From positions 503,252 to 567,251 of the forward strand of contig NZ_AODL01000007.1 of NCBI RefSeq assembly GCF_000525995.1: a stretch of DNA of 64,000 nucleotides. The letters are read 5' to 3'. Origin of the DNA: Paenilisteria riparia FSL S10-1204. Lineage in GTDB: Bacteria > Bacillota > Bacilli > Lactobacillales > Listeriaceae. Position numbers and translations under genes: made by a program. The notes below the pieces were generated by a model that was given only the letters and a program-made list of their open reading frames with translations, had not been told where the DNA came from and did no database searches. Below are positions 51,973-60,056 of this stretch, in pieces. Position 1 is the first letter of the stretch. Each line of letters begins with the position of its first letter.

Positions 51973-54363
51973 ATGCAAAAACAAAATCTAGTCATGATCG
52001 GTAATGGAATGGCAGGCGTGCGCACGATTGAAGAGATTCTCGACCGCAATCCAGATAAATACAACATCACCATCATTGGCGACGAGCCCTATCCGAACTA
52101 CAACCGCATCATGCTTTCAAATATTCTACAAAACAAAATGACTCAATCCGAAATCATTCTAAACGACGAAACCTGGTATGCAGGCAATCAAATCACACTA
52201 CATACAAACGAAAAAGCAGTACTCATCGACCGCCAAGCGAAAATCATCACCACAACAAAACGCAATCTTTCCTACGACCGCCTCATTTTGGCGACAGGTT
52301 CCAGAGCCTTCATTCTGCCAATTCCAGGCGCAGACCTAGAAGGTGTTCTAGGATTCCGAACAATCGACGACACAGAAAAAATGATCGAAATCTCCCAAAA
52401 ATACGAACGAGCTACCGTTATTGGCGGTGGTTTACTTGGCTTGGAAGCAGCACGAGGACTTCTTGATCAAGGCATGGATGTGACGGTTGTCCATCTCGCA
52501 GACTGGTTGATGGAAACTCAACTTGACGCCAAAGCAGGCGAACTTCTAAAAGCCGACCTAGAAGCGCAGGGCATGAAATTCCTGATGCAAAAAGCAACTT
52601 CCAAAATCCTTGGAAAATCACGCGTAACAGGCCTAGCCTTCAAGGACGGCTCGCAGATTGAGACGGATTTAGTTGTGATGGCCATCGGAATTAAGCCGGA
52701 AATCGAACTAGCACAACACGCCAATTTACCGACGGGGCGCGGTATCGTAGTCGACGATTTTATGACCACAGCCGACCCAGATATTTTTGCAGTAGGGGAA
52801 TGCGCGGAGCATAATGGCATCGCATACGGCCTTGTAGCACCGCTTTACGAACAAGGCAAAGTCCTCGCCGACCATCTGTGCGACATCGAAACACCAGGCT
52901 ATCAAGGTAGCAAAATGTTCACCCAACTCAAAGTATCCGGCTGCGACCTATTCTCAGCAGGCAGCATCAAAGAAAACGCCGAAGTCAAAGGCGTCACCAT
53001 TTTCAACAGCATCGATAACAAATATAAAAAAATCTTCGTAAAAGACGGCAAACTAGTAGGCGTCGTGCTTTACGGTGACACAACAGAAGGAAATCGCCTC
53101 TACAACGTGCTCAAAAAAGAAGAAGCGATCGATGATTTCACGCTCGTTTCCCTCCTTCACAAGGCAGGCGAATCAGAAGCGACCAACATCGCAGAAATGC
53201 CAGACGACGAGTCCGTATGTGGCTGTAACGGTGTTTGCAAAGGAGACATCGTAAGCGCCATTACCGAAAAAGGGCTAACAACTATCGGCGAAGTTACTGC
53301 GCACACAAAAGCAGGCGGTTCTTGCGGAAAATGTAAACCAATTATCGGCGAAATTCTAGAACACACGCTAGGCGATGACTTCGTAAACGCAGCACCAGCA
53401 GGCATTTGCGGATGTACCGACCTATCACGCGACCAACTTATCATCCAAATTCGTGCGAAATCACTGCAAAACGCCAAAGAAGTCCGACACGTACTCGGCT
53501 TCCGCAACCCAGAAGGCTGCTCGAAATGCCGTCCAGCACTCAATTACTACCTCAACATGGTTTGGCCGCACGACCACCAAGACGAACCAGAAAGTCGCTA
53601 CGTCAATGAAAGATTGCATGCAAACATCCAGAATGACGGCACATACTCCGTTATTCCAAGAATGTACGCCGGCAAAACCGATCCGCAACAACTAATCAAA
53701 ATCGCCAAAGTCGCTGAAAAATACGATATTCCACTTTTAAAACTCACAGGTGGGCAACGAATTGGCTTATATGGCGTCAAAAAAGAAGACTTGCCGAAAA
53801 TTTGGGAAGAACTCGACATGCGTTCCGGCTTTGCCTACGGAAAAACATTGCGTACCGTCAAATCATGCGTCGGTGCGAAGTTCTGCCGTTTCGGAACCCA
53901 AGATTCCCTCGCGCTCGGCGAAGCATTAGAACGGCGCTTCGAATTCGTAGACACACCACATAAATTCAAAATGGGCGTCTCCGCGTGTCCGAGAAGCTGC
54001 GTCGAATCCGGCGTCAAAGACTACGGCATCATCGGCGTCGAGAACGGCTTCCAAATCTACATCGGCGGTAACGGTGGAACCGAAATCAAAGAAGCGCAAC
54101 TTCTGACTACTGTCGCCACCGAACAAGAAGTCCTAGACATTTGCAGCGCCTACGTTCAATATTACCGCGAAACTGGTGTCTACATGGAACGTACCGCACC
54201 TTGGCTAGAACGGATGGGCTTTGACCACGTTCGCGATATCATCTTGGACCCAACCGAACAGGCGCAACTAAAAGCATCGCTCGACGAAGCACTCGAAGGT
54301 CGCGACGACCCATGGAAACAAGTTTTGCAAGACGAAGAAAAAACAAAAAACTATATCACGTAG
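51973..54363 (+). CDS. nirB: NADH-dependent nitrite reductase large subunit
   Basis: A 796-aa assimilatory/dissimilatory NirB. FAD and NADH Rossmann domains fill the first 300 residues (MIGNGMAGVRTIEEI; VIGGGLLGLEAARGL). Then come BFD-like [2Fe-2S] segments with paired Cys (VCGCNGVCKGD; GSCGKCKP; CGCTDLS; CSKCRP). The siroheme/[4Fe-4S] region follows: CVGAKFCRFGTQDS and ACPRSCVESG (C-x5-C and C-x3-C). It reduces nitrite to ammonium in the cytosol. An aggagga site precedes ATG. nirD follows after 18 bp. Confidence 0.95.
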   Translation: MQKQNLVMIGNGMAGVRTIEEILDRNPDKYNITIIGDEPYPNYNRIMLSNILQNKMTQSEIILNDETWYAGNQITLHTNEKAVLIDRQAKIITTTKRNLSYDRLILATGSRAFILPIPGADLEGVLGFRTIDDTEKMIEISQKYERATVIGGGLLGLEAARGLLDQGMDVTVVHLADWLMETQLDAKAGELLKADLEAQGMKFLMQKATSKILGKSRVTGLAFKDGSQIETDLVVMAIGIKPEIELAQHANLPTGRGIVVDDFMTTADPDIFAVGECAEHNGIAYGLVAPLYEQGKVLADHLCDIETPGYQGSKMFTQLKVSGCDLFSAGSIKENAEVKGVTIFNSIDNKYKKIFVKDGKLVGVVLYGDTTEGNRLYNVLKKEEAIDDFTLVSLLHKAGESEATNIAEMPDDESVCGCNGVCKGDIVSAITEKGLTTIGEVTAHTKAGGSCGKCKPIIGEILEHTLGDDFVNAAPAGICGCTDLSRDQLIIQIRAKSLQNAKEVRHVLGFRNPEGCSKCRPALNYYLNMVWPHDHQDEPESRYVNERLHANIQNDGTYSVIPRMYAGKTDPQQLIKIAKVAEKYDIPLLKLTGGQRIGLYGVKKEDLPKIWEELDMRSGFAYGKTLRTVKSCVGAKFCRFGTQDSLALGEALERRFEFVDTPHKFKMGVSACPRSCVESGVKDYGIIGVENGFQIYIGGNGGTEIKEAQLLTTVATEQEVLDICSAYVQYYRETGVYMERTAPWLERMGFDHVRDIILDPTEQAQLKASLDEALEGRDDPWKQVLQDEEKTKNYIT

Positions 54364-54381
54364 AAAGAGTGTGATTTTGCG

Positions 54382-54690
54382 ATGAAAAAAACATATATTG
54401 CTGACATGGCAAGCCTAACGCCACTAATCGGGCGCGAAGTCCAATTTAACAATACTGCGATTGCGCTGTTTCGCCTTTCCGATGACAGCATTAAAGCCAT
54501 CGAAAACCGCTGCCCGCACAAGAACGGCCCACTAGCAGAAGGCACCGTTTCAGGCACGCACGTATTTTGCCCGTTACATGACTATAAAATTTCGCTAACA
54601 ACAGGAGAAGTCGCCGCTCCTGACGAAGGCTGCGTTCAAACATACGAAACCGTCGTCGAAAACGGCCAAATCTTCTTGGTTACTGAATGA
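54382..54690 (+). CDS. nirD: Nitrite reductase small subunit (Rieske-type)
   Basis: A 102-aa Rieske-fold protein with both cluster loops present: CPHKNGPLAEG and CPLHDYKIS, that is CxH and CxxH, so a [2Fe-2S] centre is likely. It partners NirB. The methyltransferase start overlaps its stop codon. Confidence 0.93.
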   Translation: MKKTYIADMASLTPLIGREVQFNNTAIALFRLSDDSIKAIENRCPHKNGPLAEGTVSGTHVFCPLHDYKISLTTGEVAAPDEGCVQTYETVVENGQIFLVTE

Positions 54691-55718
54691 TGACAAACGT
54701 TTACCTTATCGGCGCTGGTCCAGGCGACCCGGGACTCTTAACTCAAAAAGGCCAGCGTCACTTGCAAACCGCCGATGTCATTATTTACGACCGCCTTGTC
54801 AATCCGATTCTGCTTCATCATGCGAAACGCGACGCGACGCTCATCTACTGTGGCAAATTACCGAAACACCACACGATGCGTCAAGAGCAAATTAACGAAA
54901 CGATCATCGCGTACGCCAAACAAGGAAACAAGGTTGTCCGTCTAAAAGGCGGCGACCCAGCGATATTCGGACGGGTTGGCGAAGAAATGCGCGCGATATC
55001 TGAAGCCGAGCTTACGTACGATGTTGTACCAGGCATTACGGCAGCCTCAGCCGCGGCAATCTATGCGGGAATTCCCTTAACGCACCGCGAACATAACGCT
55101 CATGTCGCATTTGCAACTGGTCACGGACGAAACGGTCAACTCGCAGAACAAGACTTAAGTCATTTAGCGCTCGGCGGGACACTCGCTTTTTATATGGGCA
55201 TCGAGAATCTGCCGCGAATCTGCGAAAACATTAGCAAAAACGAGACGCTCACCGAACTTCCTGTCGCGATTATCGAATGGGGAACACTAGGACGCCAACA
55301 AGTTTTGACAGGAACGTTACAAAACATCGAGCAACAGCTTGCCAAAACAACGATGGCGAACCCAGCTATTATTTTGCTAGGAGAAATTGTTACTGAACGC
55401 CAAGCCACATCTTGGTTTGAAGAAAAGCCGCTATTTGGCAAACGCATCATCATAGCCACTACATTAGCTGCAGATTTCGCTACGATTTATGATTACACCG
55501 AACAAGGCGCGCATATCTATGTCGTACCTGAACTCACCAGCCCTGACCAGCGTTACGACGATATAACTACGCGGGTCTTAACTAATCAGCAGTGGGACGG
55601 TGTCATTTTTCAAGGCAAAGCCACACCAGACCTTTTTCAAAAAGAAATGTCTCGATTGGGCATAAATGAAACCTTTCACATATTCCCAAATGACCTCGCT
55701 CCGTGTTATTCTAAATAA
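54687..55718 (+). CDS. cobA: Uroporphyrinogen-III C-methyltransferase with HemD-like C-terminal remnant
   Basis: A 343-aa protein. Residues 1-240 are a complete SUMT: YLIGAGPGDPGLLT, IYDRLV, VVRLKGGDPAIFGR, VPGITAASAAAIYAGIPLTHR, YMGIENL and PAIILLGEIV. They convert uroporphyrinogen III to precorrin-2 using SAM. The last 100 residues (KPLFGKRIIIATT; QWDGVIFQGKATPDLF) look like the start and end of a uroporphyrinogen-III synthase but are less than half its usual length. The module thus runs SUMT, SirC-type and SirB, the complete siroheme branch. Confidence 0.88.
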   Translation: MMTNVYLIGAGPGDPGLLTQKGQRHLQTADVIIYDRLVNPILLHHAKRDATLIYCGKLPKHHTMRQEQINETIIAYAKQGNKVVRLKGGDPAIFGRVGEEMRAISEAELTYDVVPGITAASAAAIYAGIPLTHREHNAHVAFATGHGRNGQLAEQDLSHLALGGTLAFYMGIENLPRICENISKNETLTELPVAIIEWGTLGRQQVLTGTLQNIEQQLAKTTMANPAIILLGEIVTERQATSWFEEKPLFGKRIIIATTLAADFATIYDYTEQGAHIYVVPELTSPDQRYDDITTRVLTNQQWDGVIFQGKATPDLFQKEMSRLGINETFHIFPNDLAPCYSK

Positions 55719-55744
55719 GTAATGAAGAAAGGAATGACACACTA

Positions 55745-56188
55745 ATGACCGAACAAGATATAGCAAGTGAACTTATCGATATTCGTCTCCAACTGGGGCT
55801 CGACTTTGTAGGTATTGCAACGGCTATCGCGACTGGAAACCAAAAAGAAATACGTTGGAAATACGTTGCAGGCAATCGAAACAACCGCTACCAAAAAATC
55901 GTCCTTCAAGTTGGCAAAGGAATTGCTGGTATTGTGTGGCGTACTGGAAGACCAATCATCGCCGAAGATCTTAAAACGGAGCGCCAAGCACCAATCCAAG
56001 AATATCCAATTGCTCTTACTGAAAATTTGGCCAGTATTATCGCTGTTCCGATTCTATCCGAAGGCGCAGTGATTGCTGTGATGCTTGGAGGTAATCGCAA
56101 AGTCACCCAACTAAAAGAAGCTCTGATCACTGATTTTCAAGTTATCGCAAACAAAATGGAACCAAGCTTACTAGCCGTAAAGGAATGA
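55745..56188 (+). CDS. nreA: NreA-like GAF-domain nitrate sensor
   Basis: A 147-aa single GAF domain. WKYVAGNRNNRYQKIVLQVGKGIAGIVWRTGRP and SIIAVPILSEGAVIAVMLGG match the staphylococcal nitrate-binding protein NreA, which controls NreB phosphorylation. It starts 26 bp after cobA and overlaps nreB, so it belongs to the nitrite operon. Confidence 0.87.
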   Translation: MTEQDIASELIDIRLQLGLDFVGIATAIATGNQKEIRWKYVAGNRNNRYQKIVLQVGKGIAGIVWRTGRPIIAEDLKTERQAPIQEYPIALTENLASIIAVPILSEGAVIAVMLGGNRKVTQLKEALITDFQVIANKMEPSLLAVKE

Positions 56189-57231
56189 TGGAAATGGAAT
56201 TAACCGCAGACTTACTGATGAAGGCCTACAACCAAATGAGCGACGCAGTTTTTTTACTACATAATAAAAGTGAAATTATTGCTTCAAATCCCGCGGCCGT
56301 CAAACTTTTAGAACGATATGATTTGAATGTAAGCGAGTTCTGCAATGGTTGCAGTGGCTACATGTCGGCCTCGGAAGAACGCACCTGCCTAGGCTGTTCT
56401 TTGCGTGAGCGGACGGACAAGGAAGCGTTTCAACTATATCTACAAGCAAAAGATGGCGAACATATTCCATTTAGCGCCAGCTACACAGCTATTGACGACG
56501 CCAAACAAATCAGTGTCTTATTACTACGAAACCTTACTCAGCAACAATACACCGAACAAATTCTAAAACTAAAAACAATGACTGAGTACATCATCAATGC
56601 TCAAGAGAGCGAACGCAAACGTCTGTCTCGTGAACTACATGACGGCTTGGCGCAAGGTCTTTACAGCACACTCATTGAGCTTCGCAAAATCAAATACATG
56701 ACAAAGCAAGAAGATTATGACGCCAGCATTTCTGAGATGGACTCCATGCTAGCAACAATTCTTGAAGACGTGCGCAATATGGCAGTCGAATTACGCCCAT
56801 CATCCCTCGATGATCTCGGAATTTTTGCGGCCTTAAAAGCGTATTTCAAGCGCTATGAACAGCTTTTTGGAGTACATGTGGTTTTTGTTTCTGAATTATA
56901 CGGTACACGTTTTTCGGCAAGTGTTGAGACAATGCTTTACCGTGTTACTCAAGAAGCACTAACCAATGCTGCCAAGTACGCAGACGTGGACGAGATTGAA
57001 GTCTATCTTTTCAAAACAAAACAAAGCATTGTTCTCGAAATCAATGATCAAGGCTTAGGTTTTTCACCAGACCATTTCACAGCGCAAGGAAGTGGCTTGG
57101 GCCTACTGAACATGAAAGAACGAGTGGAACTTTTACACGGCGACTTCGAATTACGATCCGCACCACACCAAGGAACCAAAGTGCTCGTTCGCATTCCAAT
57201 TGAACACAAAGGGGAGAAACAACATGATTAA
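56185..57231 (+). CDS. nreB: NreB oxygen-sensing histidine kinase
   Basis: A 348-aa soluble kinase with no membrane helix. The PAS domain carries four Cys at about 53, 56, 68 and 71, with the same spacing (C-x2-C-x11-C-x2-C) as the [4Fe-4S] oxygen sensor of Staphylococcus carnosus NreB. The HisKA_3 box RELHDGLAQ and an HATPase (NAAKYADV; GLGFSPD; GLGLLNMKER) follow. Loss of oxygen keeps the cluster and drives phosphorylation of NreC. Start 56185 overlaps nreA; ATG 56194 has better ribosome-site spacing. Confidence 0.92.
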   Translation: MMEMELTADLLMKAYNQMSDAVFLLHNKSEIIASNPAAVKLLERYDLNVSEFCNGCSGYMSASEERTCLGCSLRERTDKEAFQLYLQAKDGEHIPFSASYTAIDDAKQISVLLLRNLTQQQYTEQILKLKTMTEYIINAQESERKRLSRELHDGLAQGLYSTLIELRKIKYMTKQEDYDASISEMDSMLATILEDVRNMAVELRPSSLDDLGIFAALKAYFKRYEQLFGVHVVFVSELYGTRFSASVETMLYRVTQEALTNAAKYADVDEIEVYLFKTKQSIVLEINDQGLGFSPDHFTAQGSGLGLLNMKERVELLHGDFELRSAPHQGTKVLVRIPIEHKGEKQHD

Positions 57232-57874
57232 GGTACTCGTAGTAGACGATCACGCGGTTGTCCGAAGCGGCTTGTCCTTTATGATTAATTCACAAGAAGA
57301 TATGACGGTCGTTGGCGATGCAGCAGACGGCCTTGAAGCATATCTGGAAACCGAGCGCCACCAGCCAGACGTCATTTTAATGGATCTGAGCATGCCTCCA
57401 GGCGAAAACGGCCTCGTTACAACAAAAAGAATCAAAGATAACTTTCCAGAAACAAAAGTGCTCATTTTAACGATGCACGACGATGAAGAATATCTATTTC
57501 GTGCACTAAAACTAGGCGCATCTGGCTATATCTTGAAAAATGCCAAGGACGACGAGCTACTCGATGCTATACGAGCCCTTCATCAAGGCGAAATGTATAT
57601 CTATCCCAAAGTCACCACTGCACTTGTTCGCCAGTTCCTGCAGCAAAACACGAGCGGTGAAGTAAGTGATTCCTATGTCCAACTCTCCAATCGCGAACAA
57701 GAGGTATTGCCACTTATCGCCCTTGGCTACGGCAACAAAGAGATTGCCACCAAACTATGTATCTCCGTCAAGACTGTTGAAACACACAAAGCTAATATCA
57801 TGAACAAACTCGATTTAGAATCCCGAGCCGACATCGTGAAATATGCTATCAAGAAAAACCTCATCGATTTATAA
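57224..57874 (+). CDS. nreC: NreC response regulator (NarL family)
   Basis: A 216-aa regulator: receiver domain with VVDDHAVVRSGL, phospho-Asp in ILMDLSMPPGENG and Lys in GYILKNAKDDELL; LuxR-type helix-turn-helix at the C-terminus (LSNREQEVLPLIALGYGNKEIA, KTVETH). Phospho-NreC activates nitrate and nitrite reductase operons at low oxygen, most simply including the nirBD operon here. ATG 57224 follows ggggag and overlaps nreB. Confidence 0.92.
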   Translation: MIKVLVVDDHAVVRSGLSFMINSQEDMTVVGDAADGLEAYLETERHQPDVILMDLSMPPGENGLVTTKRIKDNFPETKVLILTMHDDEEYLFRALKLGASGYILKNAKDDELLDAIRALHQGEMYIYPKVTTALVRQFLQQNTSGEVSDSYVQLSNREQEVLPLIALGYGNKEIATKLCISVKTVETHKANIMNKLDLESRADIVKYAIKKNLIDL

Positions 57875-57966
57875 ATTGTTTCAGATAAAACTTCCTTTTT
57901 GCATTGAAAATCTCTATAATGGGTAAATAACATATGAATTGTAAAAAAAGGGAGTGTACAACATTT

Positions 57967-58670
57967 ATGAAAAAATGGAATTGGACAAAAATTATCGCCA
58001 TCTTTATTTTTGTGTCATTATTAGTGTCATTATTATTCTCAATCTATAACTTGCTAACAACACCGGCGACAGGAACGCCAGAAGGAGACCCAACACGTAG
58101 CGACTATGCCTTAATGGTCAGCCAGTGTGTGCTAGGCTCGTAGCAATGTTTCTACCTTCTATCGTGGGTCGCCGCTTTAAATTTGAAATTCCGGGAAATA
58201 TGTATCTGATTTTTATCATTTTCTTGTATTGCGCGATTTACCTTGGCGAGGTTCGCAGTTTCTACTATTTGATACCAAACTGGGATACAGTTTTGCATAC
58301 ATTTAGTGGTGCAATGCTTGGAGCACTTGGTTTCTCGGTCGTGCAATTCCTAAATGAAGACGAGCATGTAACGATGAATTTAAGTCCAGCATTTGTTGCC
58401 CTATTCGCTCTTTGCTTCGCCGTAACACTAGGTGTAGTCTGGGAATTCTACGAGTTCACCGCGGACAATTGGTTTGGCATGAATATGCAAAAAACAATGC
58501 TTGAAGACGGGACAAAACTCGCTGGAAGCGCAGCAGTTTCCGATACAATGGAAGATTTATTTGTCGATTTCCTAGGAGCACTAACATTCTCCATCATTGG
58601 CTATTTGAACCTAAAACGTAAAAAAGGTTGGATGGAGAAATTTGAATTCAAAAAAACAGTGAATAAATAA
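57967..58670 (+). pseudogene. DUF2238/YjdF-like membrane protein, single-base frameshift
   Basis: Restored length about 234 aa with six or seven helices. The first frame (MKKWNWTKIIAIFIFVSLLVS) stops at 58143 and the second runs on from VAMFLPSIVGRRFKFEIP. Changing ctaggctc to ctagggctc at about 58133 gives CVLGLVAMFLP and one frame. Family motifs are clear: WDTVLHTFSGAMLGALGF and GVVWEFYEF. Function is unknown. A TATAAT lies upstream at about 57912. It is the last gene before divIC. Confidence 0.8.
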
Positions 58671-58676
58671 TAATAC

Positions 58677-58719
58677 GGAAAATGCTTGTATTGGAAAAAA
58701 TTCATGCAAGCATTTTTTG
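58677..58719 (+). terminator. Terminator after YjdF-like gene
   Basis: Stem aaaatgcttgta / atgcaagcatttt with T run. Confidence 0.8.
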
Positions 58720-58881
58720 ATAGTAAAACAGAGCGATTTTGTATACAAATCTAGTGATATATTACACGAGCCAACCGATTTTTTAAGGGTAATAAAAGCA
58801 GTTGAATCATAAAAAAATGAAAATGGCAACTAAATAGTTCAAAAACAAATCAAAAAACTTTGCAAAATCATAGGATAGCGA

Positions 58882-58910
58882 TGGACAAAAACCTGAAATA
58901 TTGGTATGAT
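58882..58910 (+). promoter_or_regulatory. Candidate sigma-A promoter of divIC
   Basis: TGGACA, 17-bp spacer, TATGAT; the divIC start is 107 bases further. Confidence 0.55.
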
Positions 58911-59017
58911 TTTAAGTGAGAACCCATTTTCAAATTGGCGTTTTTAATAGGTATGAAAGCTAACCAACAAAATGAGGCTGGCGAAGGTTTTAGTACGAAA
59001 GAAATGAGGGGTGACGT

Positions 59018-59413
59018 GTGAAGAAAGAACAACGTAATGTCGCGAGAATCAATAATCGCTATGTACAGAACGAAACTGTCATGAAGAAACAACGCTCACG
59101 CAGAAGAGTTGCCTTGTTTCGGAGACTACTAATAATTGCAGTAGCTATCGTTATTGTTACGGGTGGTTTAGTGTACGTATACTCGCAACAAGTGAGTTTA
59201 CTTCATGCCAAAGAGAATGAGAAAGTTGAATTAAACAAGAAATCACTTGCCGTAGCGAAAGAACAGAAAGAACTAAAGAGCACGATTAACAAATTACATG
59301 ATGATGACTACATCGCAAAGCTGGCTAGGAGTGAGTATTTCCTTTCTGAGAAGGGGGAAATCATTTTCAATATTCCAGACGATAACGAGAAGAAGAAAGA
59401 GTCGTCCAATTAA
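59018..59413 (+). CDS. divIC: Septum formation protein DivIC
   Basis: A 131-aa bitopic membrane protein: basic N-terminus, one helix (LLIIAVAIVIVTGGLVYVY), then an extracellular coiled-coil (KENEKVELNKKSLAVAKEQ) and the conserved YIAKLARSEYFLSEKGEIIF. It works with FtsL and DivIB in division. GTG start after gagggg. Confidence 0.93.
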   Translation: MKKEQRNVARINNRYVQNETVMKKQRSRRRVALFRRLLIIAVAIVIVTGGLVYVYSQQVSLLHAKENEKVELNKKSLAVAKEQKELKSTINKLHDDDYIAKLARSEYFLSEKGEIIFNIPDDNEKKKESSN

Positions 59414-59437
59414 TTTGCGAAATGCAGGTTCGTGTAA

Positions 59438-59465
59438 TTGACACTCTTTTTATATGAGCTATAAT
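59438..59465 (+). promoter_or_regulatory. Sigma-A promoter of yabR
   Basis: Consensus TTGACA and TATAAT with a 16-bp spacer, 40 bases before the yabR start. Confidence 0.75.
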
Positions 59466-59504
59466 TAACGATAGAGTGAAATTTTAAGGAGGAAGCATTG
59501 TTTT

Positions 59505-59945
59505 ATGTCGATTGAAGTAGGCAACAAGTTACAAGGGAAGATTTCTGGGATTACGAATTTTGGGGCGTTTGTTGAATTAGAGGGTGGCAAGACTGGTCTT
59601 GTGCATATTAGTGAGGTTGCTGATAACTACGTAAAAGACATCAATGATATTTTAACAGTTGGCGATGAAGTTACTGTAAAAGTCATGAATGTTGGCGATG
59701 ATGGCAAGATTGGTTTGTCTATTCGTAAAGCTGTAGATCAACCAGCACGTCCAGAAAGACCTGAGAGAAGTTACAATAACGGACCTCGCAAACCTAAATA
59801 CAATAAAAAAGCTGCGGAACCAGTACGTCCAGAGAATTTTGAAGATAAAATGTCTAAATTCTTAAAAGATAGCGAAGACCGTTTATCTACACTGAAACGT
59901 CAAACGGAGTCTAAACGTGGCGGCCGTGGCGCGAAACGTAGCTAA
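59505..59945 (+). CDS. yabR: YabR, S1-domain RNA-binding protein
   Basis: A 146-aa protein: an S1 domain over residues 1-75 (GKISGITNFGAFVELEGGKTGLVHISEVA) and a basic Pro/Arg/Lys-rich tail ending GGRGAKRS. Related proteins bind the ribosome or mRNA. It is in its conserved place between divIC and tilS. Confidence 0.92.
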   Translation: MSIEVGNKLQGKISGITNFGAFVELEGGKTGLVHISEVADNYVKDINDILTVGDEVTVKVMNVGDDGKIGLSIRKAVDQPARPERPERSYNNGPRKPKYNKKAAEPVRPENFEDKMSKFLKDSEDRLSTLKRQTESKRGGRGAKRS

Positions 59946-60056
59946 TCATAAATAGCGAATAATAAGGAGCTGTTCAAAGTCAACTAAAGTCTGATTTACT
60001 TGGCTTAGGTACAACTCCTTTTTTTGCCTGATTTAATGAATGAAAGAGGGAAGCAC

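Larger units (their letters stand above)
58671..59017. other. Intergenic region before divIC
   Basis: 347 bp holding the terminator at 58677 and the divIC promoter at 58882. No gene is supported. Confidence 0.6.

Noticed and set aside
59964..60027. T-box or other riboswitch upstream of tilS
   Set aside because: Only a loose hairpin (aaggagctgt with acaactcctt) is visible; no specifier or T-box sequence.
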